Positions 25,201 to 36,477 of a stretch of 64,000 nt of DNA are shown one piece after another. The first letter of the stretch is position 1. The number at the start of each line of letters is the position of its first letter. Source of the stretch: Lepeophtheirus salmonis (Eukaryota > Arthropoda > Copepoda > Siphonostomatoida > Caligidae); the NCBI RefSeq assembly GCF_016086655.4, contig NC_052139.2, positions 3,162,001 to 3,226,000 of the forward strand. Direction: 5' to 3'. The notes under the pieces were generated by a model, which saw nothing but the letters and a program-made list of their open reading frames with translations, did no database searches and had not been told where the DNA came from. Both the position numbers and the translations under genes were made by a program.

Positions 25201-26267
25201 TTGTCTAGTTTTTTGTATAATTGAAATTCAGTTTATTTAAAACTTAAATTTTATAATGTGGGGGACGGAAAACAAAAGAAACGTCAAAAAAAAAAGCAAA
25301 GAAAAAAGATTTTACTTTGTTATTTTGTCCTGTTTTTTTTCGATATAGTGTTTTTTTTTTTATCCGTATCAGATATGTTTAGTGACTGTATTTATTCCGA
25401 TACGTTTTTGTTTTTTTAATTATTAAAAATAAAGATATGCCTATTAGGCTTTTAAAAACTGAACTTACTAATAATGGAATAATCATGTATTTTTTCAAAA
25501 ACATCATCCAAACATATCTATGAACTTTACATAAATTTTTTCCCAAAGCCAAGTTTTGGACCTCAAATCTCCCCATGCTAGGTTCATTAATTCAAGTTAA
25601 TTTTTGAATTATTTTTGTACATTGTATAGTAAATACAGCATGCAGTTTCTTTAGTAATTATTTGCACCTCTTTATAAGGGCATTTTTTGACCTTAAAAAA
25701 AGAAGAAGAATAAGATAATCATTGCTAATATAAAATAATAGCAAACATGAATGTATATTTATAAAATGCAAAAGTAGTTTTGATGATTCATTTTGCGAGT
25801 TAAGTTTGAAAAAAAAATTGTTAATTATAAAGTTTAATTAACAAATAATGAAATTGTCAAAAACTTTTTTCAGTAATAATTACAAGTTTGCAATAATTTT
25901 AGTATATTTATTCAAAGGGCGGTGAGGAGAAAAAAAAAGGTTAAAACGTTTGTTTTCATAATTAAAAGAGTAAAAGTTTATTTATGCAAGTCATCATATA
26001 ATTGTAGACTTCTTTTTTGAAATACAAATCGTAATTATGTTCAGTTCAATATAAATCAAAAGAGTAGTTGAGTGTAAAAATATGATAAGAATATTCTTGA
26101 AAACTATATGTATGTAGTTTTTAATGGTATCATGAAATACCTTTTTTGAGAAGTGCGTATGAACCAAAGAAATCTTATTTGAAAGATCTGCTAAAGTCAA
26201 CCATTTTGTTTTTACTTAGAAACAACTGTTCGTAGTTTTCAAGGATCACACAGTCATGATGGCCGCT
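25201..26267. other. Non-coding AT-rich DNA
   Basis: Poly-T/poly-A tracts near 25331-25362. No gene supported. Confidence 0.5.
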
Positions 26268-26717
26268 CAGAGCTTATAAAAATTCGAATGAGAGGTGTTG
26301 CAGACATTTTTCTCGAACACCCCCAAACTGCGAAGTCCAGAGAGTTGATCTCAGGGCTGGAGGAGGGCCACATTGAGGTAGGTAGGTCATACGTCACCCA
26401 TATTATTGCTGCAGAAGTTTTGGTTCTTCTGGGATATATGGGCTACTGTGGACTTTTTGTTGTTGTATGCAGTCTGGATGGAGATTCAAACAGTTTTTTC
26501 AGCCTTCTTGAGACTGACAACGGCGCCAGGAGATCGCCAACCCGTTGCCTCTTTTGCCGTTGCTCCTACATTTTTATACATAGAGACATGAATTAAACCA
26601 AAATATATTTATTTATATATCGGTAGTCGTTTGGTTGCGTAATGAAATCTCCAAATTAAAAATAACAGGGATATATTCGTAGTTATATGCTACTGCTAGC
26701 TTTTGGTCCCCACTTTC
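26268..26717 (-). mobile_element. Internally deleted mariner, truncated at its 3' end
   Basis: Aligns along its length with the element at 44405-45051 (same strand). Reverse-strand reading gives HVSMYKNVGATAKEATG and VVSLKKAEKTV.ISIQTAYNN (HTH region), then directly LQP.DQLSGLRSLGV and NTSHSNF, the C-terminal SPDL...PHPN-type block. The entire DDE/D core is missing at the same place as in the 44-kb copy. The right end (26691-26717), read inward, is GAAAGTGGGGACC...AGCAGTAGC, matching the 44-kb terminal repeat, and is followed by TA (26718-26719). The left end lacks the terminal repeat and stops matching near 26268. Confidence 0.8.
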
Positions 26718-29523
26718 TAAATTTTAAAATGGTTGGCATGGTTGTTCCTGTAGTCCAAAGGAAACTTTATTCGATAACTTCAGAGATAAAAGAAGAAATA
26801 AATTCTTCATTTGGAACAAGGGTATTTATACTCATAAAATTTGGTAGTGTTATGAGAATGGAGGGCGTATGCGAAAGAAATGTTCTATGAAAAATGATCA
26901 ACTTGAACTCACTTGGCTCGGTACTTGGTTGCTCCTAGAGAAGAAAGTATACTTTATATATCGGGCCAACCATTAATATTTACTCATTTCTATTATGTAA
27001 ATTTTAATAGCTTAAGAATTATTTTTTTTTACAATTTTTATAAGCAATGTTGATGGACATATAGTTACCTGTTGATTTCTCAGAAAAACATTGTCGTAGT
27101 CACAACCATATACACACAGTACTAGAAGAGGATTGAGATAGCATCGTTCCTTCTCGTGGGATTGTCCTAGAAAGCCATTGGAGAGCCGACTGGACCTTGA
27201 GCAAGATGATTTACAATGTACCCATGCATTATGTGTACGTACTACAACATTGCTCATAGCAAAATGATCAAAAAAAGACTCTAAACCTCTTTGAATTTGT
27301 ATAATGGAGATAAGTAAATAATAACAGTTGTGTTAGTATATGTGACTTCAAAGACAATTCCAAGGTTGGATAGAGTAATTGTGATACTACAATGTTAACA
27401 AGTACTTAGTAAGTACAATTTTATCTGTTCAATTAAAGCAGGATTGGTTAACTTTTCTTAGCGTTATCCCAAAAGAACATGTAATAAAATTAATTAACTC
27501 CAAACTAATGCCATGATTTTTGTTTATTTAATTAACTTAATAATATGAAGTTTAATTTTCATGCCCTGCAAAAAATTTCTAAATTACCTTATTTGGGTTA
27601 ATTTACACTTGTTCCCGAGCACTGAATTAAAAGATCATTTAAAAAACTTGCTTGTGTATCCTCTCACTTCCAGAATGATGACGTCCTCCGAAAACGCATT
27701 GTCGATATAATGACTAAGAGACATATTTACAATTTTGCTAACATATATTTAATCAGTTAATTGAAGAAAGAAGGCTTATCAGACTATAAAAATGGGTGTA
27801 CAAACATTGGAATATATAATTTACAACATTACTTGTATAATAATTGTAGTTGATACAAGCAACAACTAAAAATACATTTACAAGCTTTTTGAAAGTCATT
27901 AAGGCCTTTTTTACATTGTATAAGATATAACAAAAAAAAAAAAAAAAGAATAGTCACTTATTATGTTATATTCAAATATACATATTTATGTACGTACATA
28001 CATAGATAAGAAATAGTGGACTCATTGCCAAAATAGATGTAATTTGCAATTTATTCCTCTCGAGTTGTGGATATGCATCATCAAATCAGAGTTGCTTTAG
28101 AATGAGAATGAATATTCTATCTTATTAAATATTCAAATTATATTCATAAACATTAGAAATGAGTTTATCAAATAAGTTATAAAATATCACAAGTCAACTA
28201 AAACTAGTATAGGTACTCCGTAGAGTGAAAAACTTCTGATTAAATTTATTGAGTTATTCATCTTAATTAGTTCCAAAGTTATAGTTAATTATAAAACATT
28301 TTACGTTTTGTGTTAACTTGACCACTAAAATTTAATGTAATCATATATAATCTTCGTACCAAGTTTTATTTAATTCATTCAACAACTTTTTGATGACTAA
28401 CAAACAAACAGATGCAAAAACAAAACCCTTTTTACATCTCTGCAATACAAGATTATTACTCAAAATGAACTCCTTATACATAATTGTATGATATAAAAAT
28501 AATACGTTCTATTAACTTGAAGTTTGTTCATCTAAATTAGTTACAACCCAATCAATATCTCTTATAATATATGTAGATGCTTAAAAGTTCTAACTATTAT
28601 AGACAACAATAAACTAGTTTCTTATACTTCAACTGAAATTCACAAGTTTTAGCTATAAAAACAAAAAAAAATTAAAATAATATTGATTGTCTGATTGACA
28701 AACACTATAAGTAAATAAAATTTTATTTAAGCAGATATAATTTTAAATTTACTGCATATGAACTACCTTCAATCTATTGAAATTATAAATTACAACTGAA
28801 ATAGGGAAAAGCTTAATTTTCAAAGTTTGGGCGTTTTCAAATCTTTGATGGATTGATTTACCTAATTAGTTAATTTTTTTATTATTATAAAACCTTTTTT
28901 AAGCTCAATTGTTTTTCTTCCTAATCCATCACATAGTATTATTAGCATTGCTGATAATCATACTTGACTCTAATTTCTAAATAATAATAACATATCTATT
29001 AATGAAGCAAACTTATATGTATGTTGAAAGTCATTTTTATTAAATTTTGCAGGCGCTTAGAATAAAATATATATTTACAGGGTGTACTCTGCATAGTGCT
29101 CCTTGATTTATATGTTAAGAGTTTCATAAAGGCTGGTATGTAAAAATAAATAAAATCTTGCAAGTGTTTAGTTCAATCCAGATTAAAAAAGAATTAAGAA
29201 GTACTTTAATTGAAATTTAAAAACGAATGTGACATTAAATGAGGTTTAACATTGAGCTAGAGACCTTCTTTGCTAATCAAACAAGGTATAAAAAATTCTT
29301 AAACAATTATTATTAATCTTTTATTCAAGAAGATAAAACATCTAAGTATTGAGCAATCACATATGAGTGTGCTCATGAAAATCAGAGAGTAACACAGATA
29401 ATATGTTTTGGAGTTATCCTCTATAATATCAAAGCAAAATGTGTGTGTTTGTCGAATTCTAATAGCTCAAAGCAATGCCAAATACTACCGCTACTTATAA
29501 ATTATTAAGTTGATGAAGTTATA
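26718..29523. other. Non-coding AT-rich DNA
   Basis: No gene supported. A short, less AT-rich stretch at about 27050-27260 has no recognised content. Confidence 0.5.
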
Positions 29524-29795
29524 AAGGTGTGCGCGTCTAAAGCTGAACACTCCTTTTTGATTTTATTGAGTTGAATCCGGGTTATACTTCGAGGCAAGGG
29601 TCTTGACTAGTTATAAACAAAACTTCAGCAAAATCTAAATAGCAGCAGTGATTTTTTTAGATTTTGCTGGAGTTTTATTTATAACTAGTCAAGACCCTTG
29701 CCTTGAACTATAAATCGGTTTCAACTCAATAAAATCAGGAATAATTGCATGGCATAAAATTTAAAGGAGTGTTTAGTTTTAGACGCGCACACCTG
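29524..29795. mobile_element. 272-bp hairpin MITE of Tc1/mariner type
   Basis: Complete non-autonomous element. TA lies on both sides (29522-29523 and 29796-29797). Terminal inverted repeats read inward A/CAGGTGTGCGCGTCTAAA. Arms 29524-29639 and 29657-29795 are reverse complements over most of their length with a 17-nt centre, so a transcript would fold into a long hairpin. The right arm has an extra block of about 25 nt (GCATGGCATAAAATTTA) absent from the left. That block and the whole right arm match 56217-56345, the 5' end of a transposase-bearing relative. No coding capacity. Confidence 0.95.
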
Positions 29796-31002
29796 TAACT
29801 TACAAGAGATTAAAATACATTCTAAAATGAACATTTGTTCAGGATACTGTTTTTTTAAAACATAGTTTGTGAGTTCAGTTACTGATAATATCATAAAGGT
29901 TATAAAAATAGTGCGTACTGTTGTACCACTAACGGATATGTATTACATCGAATCGTAGCTGTAAAAAATCACAGACGGTAATATTTCTGTTTCTCTTTGT
30001 GTTTATAAACAAAATATTGCTATAACATTCTATTTAAAATGTTCAAAAAATATTTTTTGTTAATCACTGCCTACTTTTACCCGAGATTGATGTTATTTTT
30101 CATAAAGAATAGAGGTATAACCTGATTTTTTTAGCCCTATATAATTCAACAACTTTTTATTAAGTTTTTAGTGAATTGGATAAAAGAAACCAAAAATAAA
30201 ACGTATTTAGTTATATAATAATCAATTCAACGATTATAATAGTAACGTAATTTTAATTTTGTATTACTTTTTTATCTATTCCATCCATTTTGTATTCGTA
30301 AATATCAACTGAAACTTCGATTAAAAATGGTTTAATAAAAAAATAAATCCAAAACAAGGGATTATCAAGATAATTGAAGAATTTTATTTTCAGATTCAAT
30401 GTTTCAGGAGCACACTGCAAAGAATTGGCAATAACATGTAGATTCAAAGGAATGAGAAACATTTTTATAGATCTCAGCTTTAATAATATCCAAATTCATT
30501 AACGGAGGTTTAACACTTAAAACTTTCTTGTTAAAGGTTTGTAACTAATACATTCATGCTTTTCATTAAATGCAGCAATTATATTTTAAAATAAACAAAT
30601 AACTAGTAATTATATTATATATATTAAAGGAAATACCTTAATTGAAAATAATCTCAGTGTATTAAAATACAAATTTATAAAAAAAAAATGTTAAACAAGA
30701 TGATGCAATTATATATATGATATATTTAAATTTTGTTGATGTTTGTAACATAATCTTTAAGTGTTATATATACATTTTTAAGATGACATAAGAAAGACAA
30801 TATCACATTTCTATTTGTTTTGACTTTTGACATCCTTTTCAAAGAAAATTGGAATAGATATAATAATATTAATACAATTTTCTTAAAAGAACGTTTTAAA
30901 GAAATAAACACTACATACTGCATTGATTATGTCATTCCTCGAAATAGCAGGGAAACCTTTATAGATTAGCCATTAAATTTCTAAAAATTTTATTCATATA
31001 TA
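29796..31002. other. Non-coding AT-rich DNA
   Basis: No gene supported. The reverse open stretches at 30253-30462 and 30726-30923 are AT-driven. Confidence 0.5.
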
Positions 31003-31693
31003 CCGGACCTTTAGAAAGTCTTGGAACATAATAAACGTTGAAAAATTAATAATACCTGCCGTCTTTAAATTAAATTCGAGATATTTTTTTTAGAACTTGT
31101 TTATTACTCATTACCTATATTATTAATGAATCTGAGCACCTTCAACCTCAATCGAATGATCCACGTGACTCTGGAACGCTTTGCACTCGTTGACAATGTA
31201 GTGATTCAACATTGATCACCACTCTTTCTCAACCGATTGCTTTAGGGACTCAATACTGCTGTGATATTGTCTAGAGGCCTAGCATTCAATAGCCACCAGA
31301 TGCTGTAATCTAGGGGATTGAGGTCGAGGCTCCACAGTGGCCAGAACTCCTTCAGATAGAACTTCATTTTTTGGACATCCAATCCTTTACAATTTTGCTG
31401 TATGTGCAAGAATCCCATCCTGTTGAAAGTAGTAATTGGCTTTCTTTGATTGCTTTATGATTTTGCAAATTACGGGTCTGTACAATATTAAAATTGCTGA
31501 ATCTGGCGTCGACTAAACTTTTTTCCTTTTTTCCTCTGTTTTCGTAAATATTGATCTTAGAGACTTTATAAATAAAGTGTTCCTAAGGTAAACCATCATT
31601 TGTTCTTTTTTGTAAGAACAACTTTTGCACAGAACTAACCACCAACTCTTAAAACACAAATAAAGTCATGTTCAAAACTTTTTGACAGTACGG
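31003..31693 (-). mobile_element. 691-bp mariner with both ends and TA target duplication
   Basis: Ends are inverted repeats: read inward, left CCGGACC...AAAGTCTTGGAACA (31003-31029) and right CCGTACTGTCAAAAAGTTT (from 31693), with TA directly outside (31001-31002 and 31694-31695). On the reverse strand the transposase reads LVDARFSNF (about 31500), then YFQQDGILAHTAK (second catalytic D; about 31385-31430), KDWMSKK, FWPLWSLDLNPLDYSIWWLL (third acidic residue region) and SIESLKQSVEKEW, MLNHYIVNECKAF, ending EGAQIH then stop near 31132. The N-terminal HTH domains and the first aspartate block are deleted or unreadable, and frameshifts are present. The copy is non-autonomous. This is the best-bounded transposase-bearing mariner in the window. 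Confidence 0.9.
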
Positions 31694-32849
31694 TATAACG
31701 GCAAAGTTTATATGTAAATATATAATTGTGCTGATAATTGTTGAGGCTAGGCGTCCCCAAATGATGAAAACCAGAGACTCTCCTGGGCAGGATCATTGTT
31801 TATTAGACAGGGAGCAATAGTCCGTCAACATTAGGCTATACATGTAGTAGTGCTGTTGACGGATTTTTATTCGAAAGGTTGATTACGAAGTTTTCTTGGA
31901 AATATATTAAGTCGTTATCATGCGTTAAAGTAGTGAGGAACGTATATTTGCTGTCTAGAATAAATATCCCCGAAAAATTTATTAACAGTAAATGTACTAA
32001 AATTTAACTTAAACTGCAATTTAGCTCCTGAACTAAAATTAATGCACTAATTAGTGAATTTCTTCAATTGTATTTGAAAAAAACAATTTTTTCGTCTCTT
32101 TTTCATAATTTGAAATTAGAAAAAGTTATTTGAATGGGAATAACTCCCTAAATAATTAGTCTTAAGAGCTCGAATTTATGTTATCAGATCCGGTGTAATG
32201 CAAAAATTAGAAATTACTGAGGTTTCTTTAAACCAAGTTATTGGAACCGGATTGATATAGAAAAACTTATGTTGTCAAGACCTTAGCAAATCGATAATTA
32301 TTCATTATTTAATCAACCAATTATCCACAATTATAATAATATATGATTAGTTGCAAGTTAGATACTGCATTTATTTTTTATAGCAATCACAATTCCTTTT
32401 TCATCCTTTCATGAAGAACTATTTCATAAGAAACAAAAAAAGGTGGAACATACCAAAGTTTGGTATTTTTAGTGTATCAACAATGGAGGAAAGAACCATT
32501 TTGGAATTGTTTTTAAAACTGTTTAAATTAAAACTTTAAATATATAATATCATTATTAATCAAAATAAAACTTTTTTCATTAATAATCCCTGTTTTATTG
32601 TTTTTTTGAAAGATGACGTTATGTTGCTGCACCTTGTATTAGTTAGTTTACAAAACCGTCGACAGTGGCACCATCTGGAGACAAAATAGTAAAAATGCAT
32701 TTATATAGCGACTTTCAAACTTTAGTTTGGGGATTTTAAATCCGAAACAAGCTATCCCTCAATATCTTGGCAAACCTGAGATATATATTTTACGAAAGTG
32801 CGTTCATCTGATTCAGCTGACAAAAATGTGAAAAATAAAAAGTAAAAAT
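31694..32849. other. Non-coding DNA with a short hairpin
   Basis: At 31821-31830 and 31854-31863 lie exact inverted 10-mers (TCCGTCAACA/TGTTGACGGA) in a locally less AT-rich stretch, 31740-31863. No gene recognised. Confidence 0.5.
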
Positions 32850-33240
32850 AAGGAGATTATTGAGTTTATAAAGCTCCCCAAATCAATTGGCTACGATGAT
32901 GCAAAGACTTTCAAGGAGTTTGATGGGTCAGGAACACCTTCAAGGAAGAATTATAATAGTTTTTGGTTCATAACTGATAATATATTTATGGAATACACAA
33001 TTAGAGGGTATGAAAAATGTGGACTCCTAGCTCACCAGATCTGAAATCGTTGGACTGCTATGCGTGGGGTGGCTTAAAGAGAGAGGAGGGGTTGAACACT
33101 GTTGAATCCATACGCGCTTCCAATCTCGAGACATTGGCTAACATCTGTCAGATTCAACGACAGGTTGGAGGCCGTGCTTAAAGTTGGAGGTGGTTAGTTT
33201 GAGTGACTGACTTCACTTTGAAACCCAATCATGTAAGAGA
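32850..33240 (+). mobile_element. Mariner with DDE core deleted (same lineage as 55.7-kb copy)
   Basis: N-terminal part: LPKSIGYDDAKTFKEFDGSG then TPSRKNYNSFWFITDN (about 32873-32985), the HTH with the usual STVYDA.K.F pattern. Shortly after comes the C-terminal block: MWTPSSPDLKSLDCYAWGGL (about 33018-33080), NTVESIRASNLETLANI and RLEAVLKVGGG (about 33160-33195). The catalytic core is gone. The DNA from GATGATGCAAAG through ATAACTGATAAT matches the reverse strand of the 55.7-56.2 kb element, and the deletion junction falls at nearly the same place. No terminal repeats were identified. Confidence 0.8.
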
Positions 33241-34888
33241 AAAGTTTTGTAAATGCCTTTATTATTTTTGGGAAAATAGTTGTAATATACATTATCCTTA
33301 GACCCCTATATATAATGTCACGCTACCTTGCAGATAATATATACATTTAGTTTTCTTATGCACCATTGATAATTATTTTGCAAATTTATAGGTTAAATAT
33401 CCGATTAGGTATCAATTTCTTTAATATTTATAATTTAATGCCTAGCAACCCATTAACGGAACAAAAAGCAAAATATAACTTGACCTAATTGCTTAAAATT
33501 TTAACAACTTGAAAAAGATATATTTGTACATATTTGTTTAACTTGAGACAAATGCCGTCACAGAGAGATGTCAATGGTATATACATTTCTAAGTTTTTAT
33601 TTATTGCTCTTTTTCATATTCTTACAACAGCAAAAATATGTGATAAATCTAAATGCCAAAATTTGAAGCATAGATATCCTTTTGTTCTACTACATGGTGT
33701 ATACTTCCTTGTGTTGTAACTTTAATTAGTTATTTTCCTTCTTTGGAAAAGTTACAAAGAAATGTTTACGTAAGCAGTCATGTTATCTTTACAGAAATAG
33801 TTCATACATATGTTGTTTATAGTACATGTCACTCAATCATTGTATTTAGGGTATGGAACATGCTTTGAAATAAGGTAAAATAATGGCAAGGATAGTGCAG
33901 TTGTTTGCTTACTTCAAAGGATATTGAACTAAGAAGTTACAATTTCAAAATAATTTTCATTGGACTTTCATAATAGTTTTTTCCCCTATGCTATTTTTAT
34001 AAGTTTATTGGAATTTTAAACTTTAAAATATGTCCGGGAAAATATATTTGAAAGAAAATTTAGCAAAAGAAAATCAATACCACAAGATGGTGCAAATGTA
34101 CCTCCGGTGTGTAAACAAATTACAAATAAGTAAATATTTTAGTAGCTGAATGGTATAATTTTCCCAAGCTCCGTTTTATAAAACAGATGCCCCATAAACA
34201 AAATATTAAAATTTTTCTTGAAAAAGAAAGTTTTTTCTAAATAGCCCCAGAATAAAAGCTTCCCGTATATAACATATTAAAGTGGAAGGGATAATAAAAT
34301 ATTCACACGAGAAAAAGTAACAAATTCTGCCATGCATATGAGTATCTATGCAAAATAATGCCCTAAGAAACAACTTTTACAAGCCTACAATACTAATATT
34401 TAATTATAACTTCATCGATTAATTTTAACTAGTTCTAAAATTGTGTTTTTTATAAAATATCTAAAAAATGAAATTATTTATTACTTATTATCTCATCCTA
34501 AAGAAGCCTTAAATTGTATAAAAAAACCTCCAGAATCTCGAAAAATATCATTTCTTTGGAAATAATAGACCTTAGTTAGAAATGGTATAGATAGGGTTGT
34601 AAATTTGAGACATTTTGTGTATGTACATAAAAAAAAATTAGCATGATAATCCTAAGCATTTGAATAATTTTTGGAGGAGAGCAGCTTAGCTGTCATGACG
34701 TATAATTAGCTTAACTGCGAGCAGTTCTGAGAGGGAGAAAATACACATAAATCTAACTCAGTTTCAAGTAAAGTCATTGCCAGGATTAACTTTGCCTTCG
34801 ATCGTTAATTCTACTTGAGTCCAACAAGAATTAATAATCATAACGTTCAAACAAATTTTGAAATTATGTCCTCCAGAATGAAATAATA
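33241..34888. other. Non-coding AT-rich DNA
   Basis: No gene supported. A less AT-rich patch at about 34670-34830 has no recognised content. Confidence 0.5.
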
Positions 34889-35525
34889 ATGTAAAGTGTG
34901 AGTGTATACTACAAAGGATTTTTGGGGCAGTATTAAATATCGACGTTTCTTTTGTGAATTATTGTGTGTCGAGAATGAAGGTTTCAAAGAAAGAAAGTCA
35001 CCATATTTAACCATTTCACCACATGAAAGGGGAAAACACTTTAAAAAGAACAAAAATTATAAAGAAAACGAGACCGATTCTCTTTCCGCTCGTGATTCAC
35101 CACAGTGTTTCAAGTAATTTTTACGGTAAATTATGCCCTCTAATGTGAACAAATTGACTGTTTGAAGCTGGCAATCAAACAGAAACACCCAGCTTTGGGG
35201 AATAGGAGACCACATGACATTGTTGATACAACGTCAGGCCGCACACATCTTTTGATGACATGTCCGAAGCTCAGAGGGGAAGTATATCCCCTTAGAGGCT
35301 GGACCTGGCAGCAAATAACTACCAACTGTTCCTGGGCAACGCCCTTTCGGTACAAATTTGGCCTCAATAGGTGCTGTGAAAAAAGTCCAAATATTTAGCC
35401 AATTGGTACTAAGGCTTCCATAGGGCATTTTGAAGTTGGATTCTTGTTGGCAACAAGTTATTGAACAGCATTGAATTATTGAAATAAAGCAAGAACATGC
35501 AGTTACTTTTCCCCCATCCCATTAT
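34889..35525 (+). mobile_element. Mariner-type remnant related to the 7.0-kb copy
   Basis: The left end GTGTGAGTGTATACTAC, followed by GGATTTTTGGGGCAG and GTGAATTATTGTGTGTCGA, parallels the start of the 6965 element. In mixed frames the transposase tail reads NVRPHTSFDDM (the aspartate of DN.RPH replaced in part by decay; about 35225-35260), NYQLFLGNALS and FGTNLAS (about 35320-35370), then LKLDSCWQQVIEQH. The right end AGTTACTTTTCCCCCATCCC matches the 3' end of the 7.0-kb copy. Multiple stops and frameshifts, with the N-terminal and first-aspartate regions largely lost. Confidence 0.75.
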
Positions 35526-36042
35526 CATAGACACGAACGGGATCTTGCATAATTATGAAGCTTTATAAGTGTTTGTTCATTTAAATATTATAATGAATCG
35601 TTCAAATGTTTAGAAGACTTATGTTATTACGTAACTATAAATTGATTTTGGGCCTAGCGTACTTTTTTTATGGAAAGCTTATGAAATGCTTTGGAGATTT
35701 AATCAATAACTTTAGTGAATGTTACTTACTTTGGGTTCAAAATCATGGGAATTAATTTTGTTCATTGCTTGTACTTGTTGTACTTAGTCACTCAAACACA
35801 TTGTTACGTCATTAACACAAATATATACATTATTATTTCCCCTAATCAGTGCTCTGAACATTGATTGGTTTAATTAAGCTGTCAACACTTCTATGCAATA
35901 ACTGAATATTAATTACACAGTTGGGAAGAATTGGCTCCCTACCAACCAATTTTGTGTCTTTTGTACGTTAATTTTTTCGAATGAAAGATTGCCTGAAACT
36001 TATAAAGTAATGACGTTCAAAATAATACAGAAAAATGTCATT
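35526..36042. other. Non-coding AT-rich DNA
   Basis: No feature identified. Confidence 0.5.
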
Positions 36043-36046
36043 TTAA

Positions 36047-36473
36047 CCCTCATGTTGTCTACGGGTCAAATCGACGGTTTTTAACTTTAAAATATGGCAA
36101 ACCACCTAATGTTGATATTTTCATATTTAAAATTTATGTATTTGTCTTAAATAGACCTCAATATTTGGGATGGTAAAAATATATTATTTTGTATCATTAA
36201 ATTTAAACTAAAAATGGCTTTTGTACAAAGATTGTCATACGGGTCATTTTGACCCGGTTATTATAAATGATATATATATATTTTTTAACTATTTAAAAAA
36301 AATTAATATGTATTTTATTACAAAATTGTTTATTTTTCTGTTACTTAATTATATCATATATAATTTATTTCAAACTTCAGATATGCAAGTTGTTTTATTA
36401 AATATTTTTGAAAGTGCGTCATTTTGGCCCATAACACAAAGGGTATGCATAAAATTTATATAGCACACGAAGG
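36047..36473. mobile_element. 427-bp piggyBac-like MITE with TTAA target duplication
   Basis: TTAA occurs immediately outside both ends (36043-36046 and 36474-36477). The ends read inward CCCTCATGTTGTCTA (left) and CCTTCGTGTGCTATA (right), an imperfect inverted repeat beginning CCY. Internal copies of the GGGTCA...TGACCC motif lie at 36063-36074 (ACGGGTCAAATCGA) and 36238-36256 (palindrome ACGGGTCATTTTGACCCGG), plus a decayed GTCATTTTGGCCC near 36418. TTAA specificity and the GGGTCAnnnTGACCC motif are typical of piggyBac-like elements. The open frame inside (36221-36463) is AT-rich without transposase motifs. Confidence 0.85.
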
Positions 36474-36477
36474 TTAA

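Noticed and set aside
26288..26596. 102-codon plus-strand open frame
   Set aside because: It is antisense to the deleted mariner at 26268-26717, whose reverse-strand text is recognisable.
36221..36463. 80-codon frame inside the piggyBac-like MITE
   Set aside because: Low-complexity I/F/Y/N composition with no transposase motif. The element is too short to encode one.
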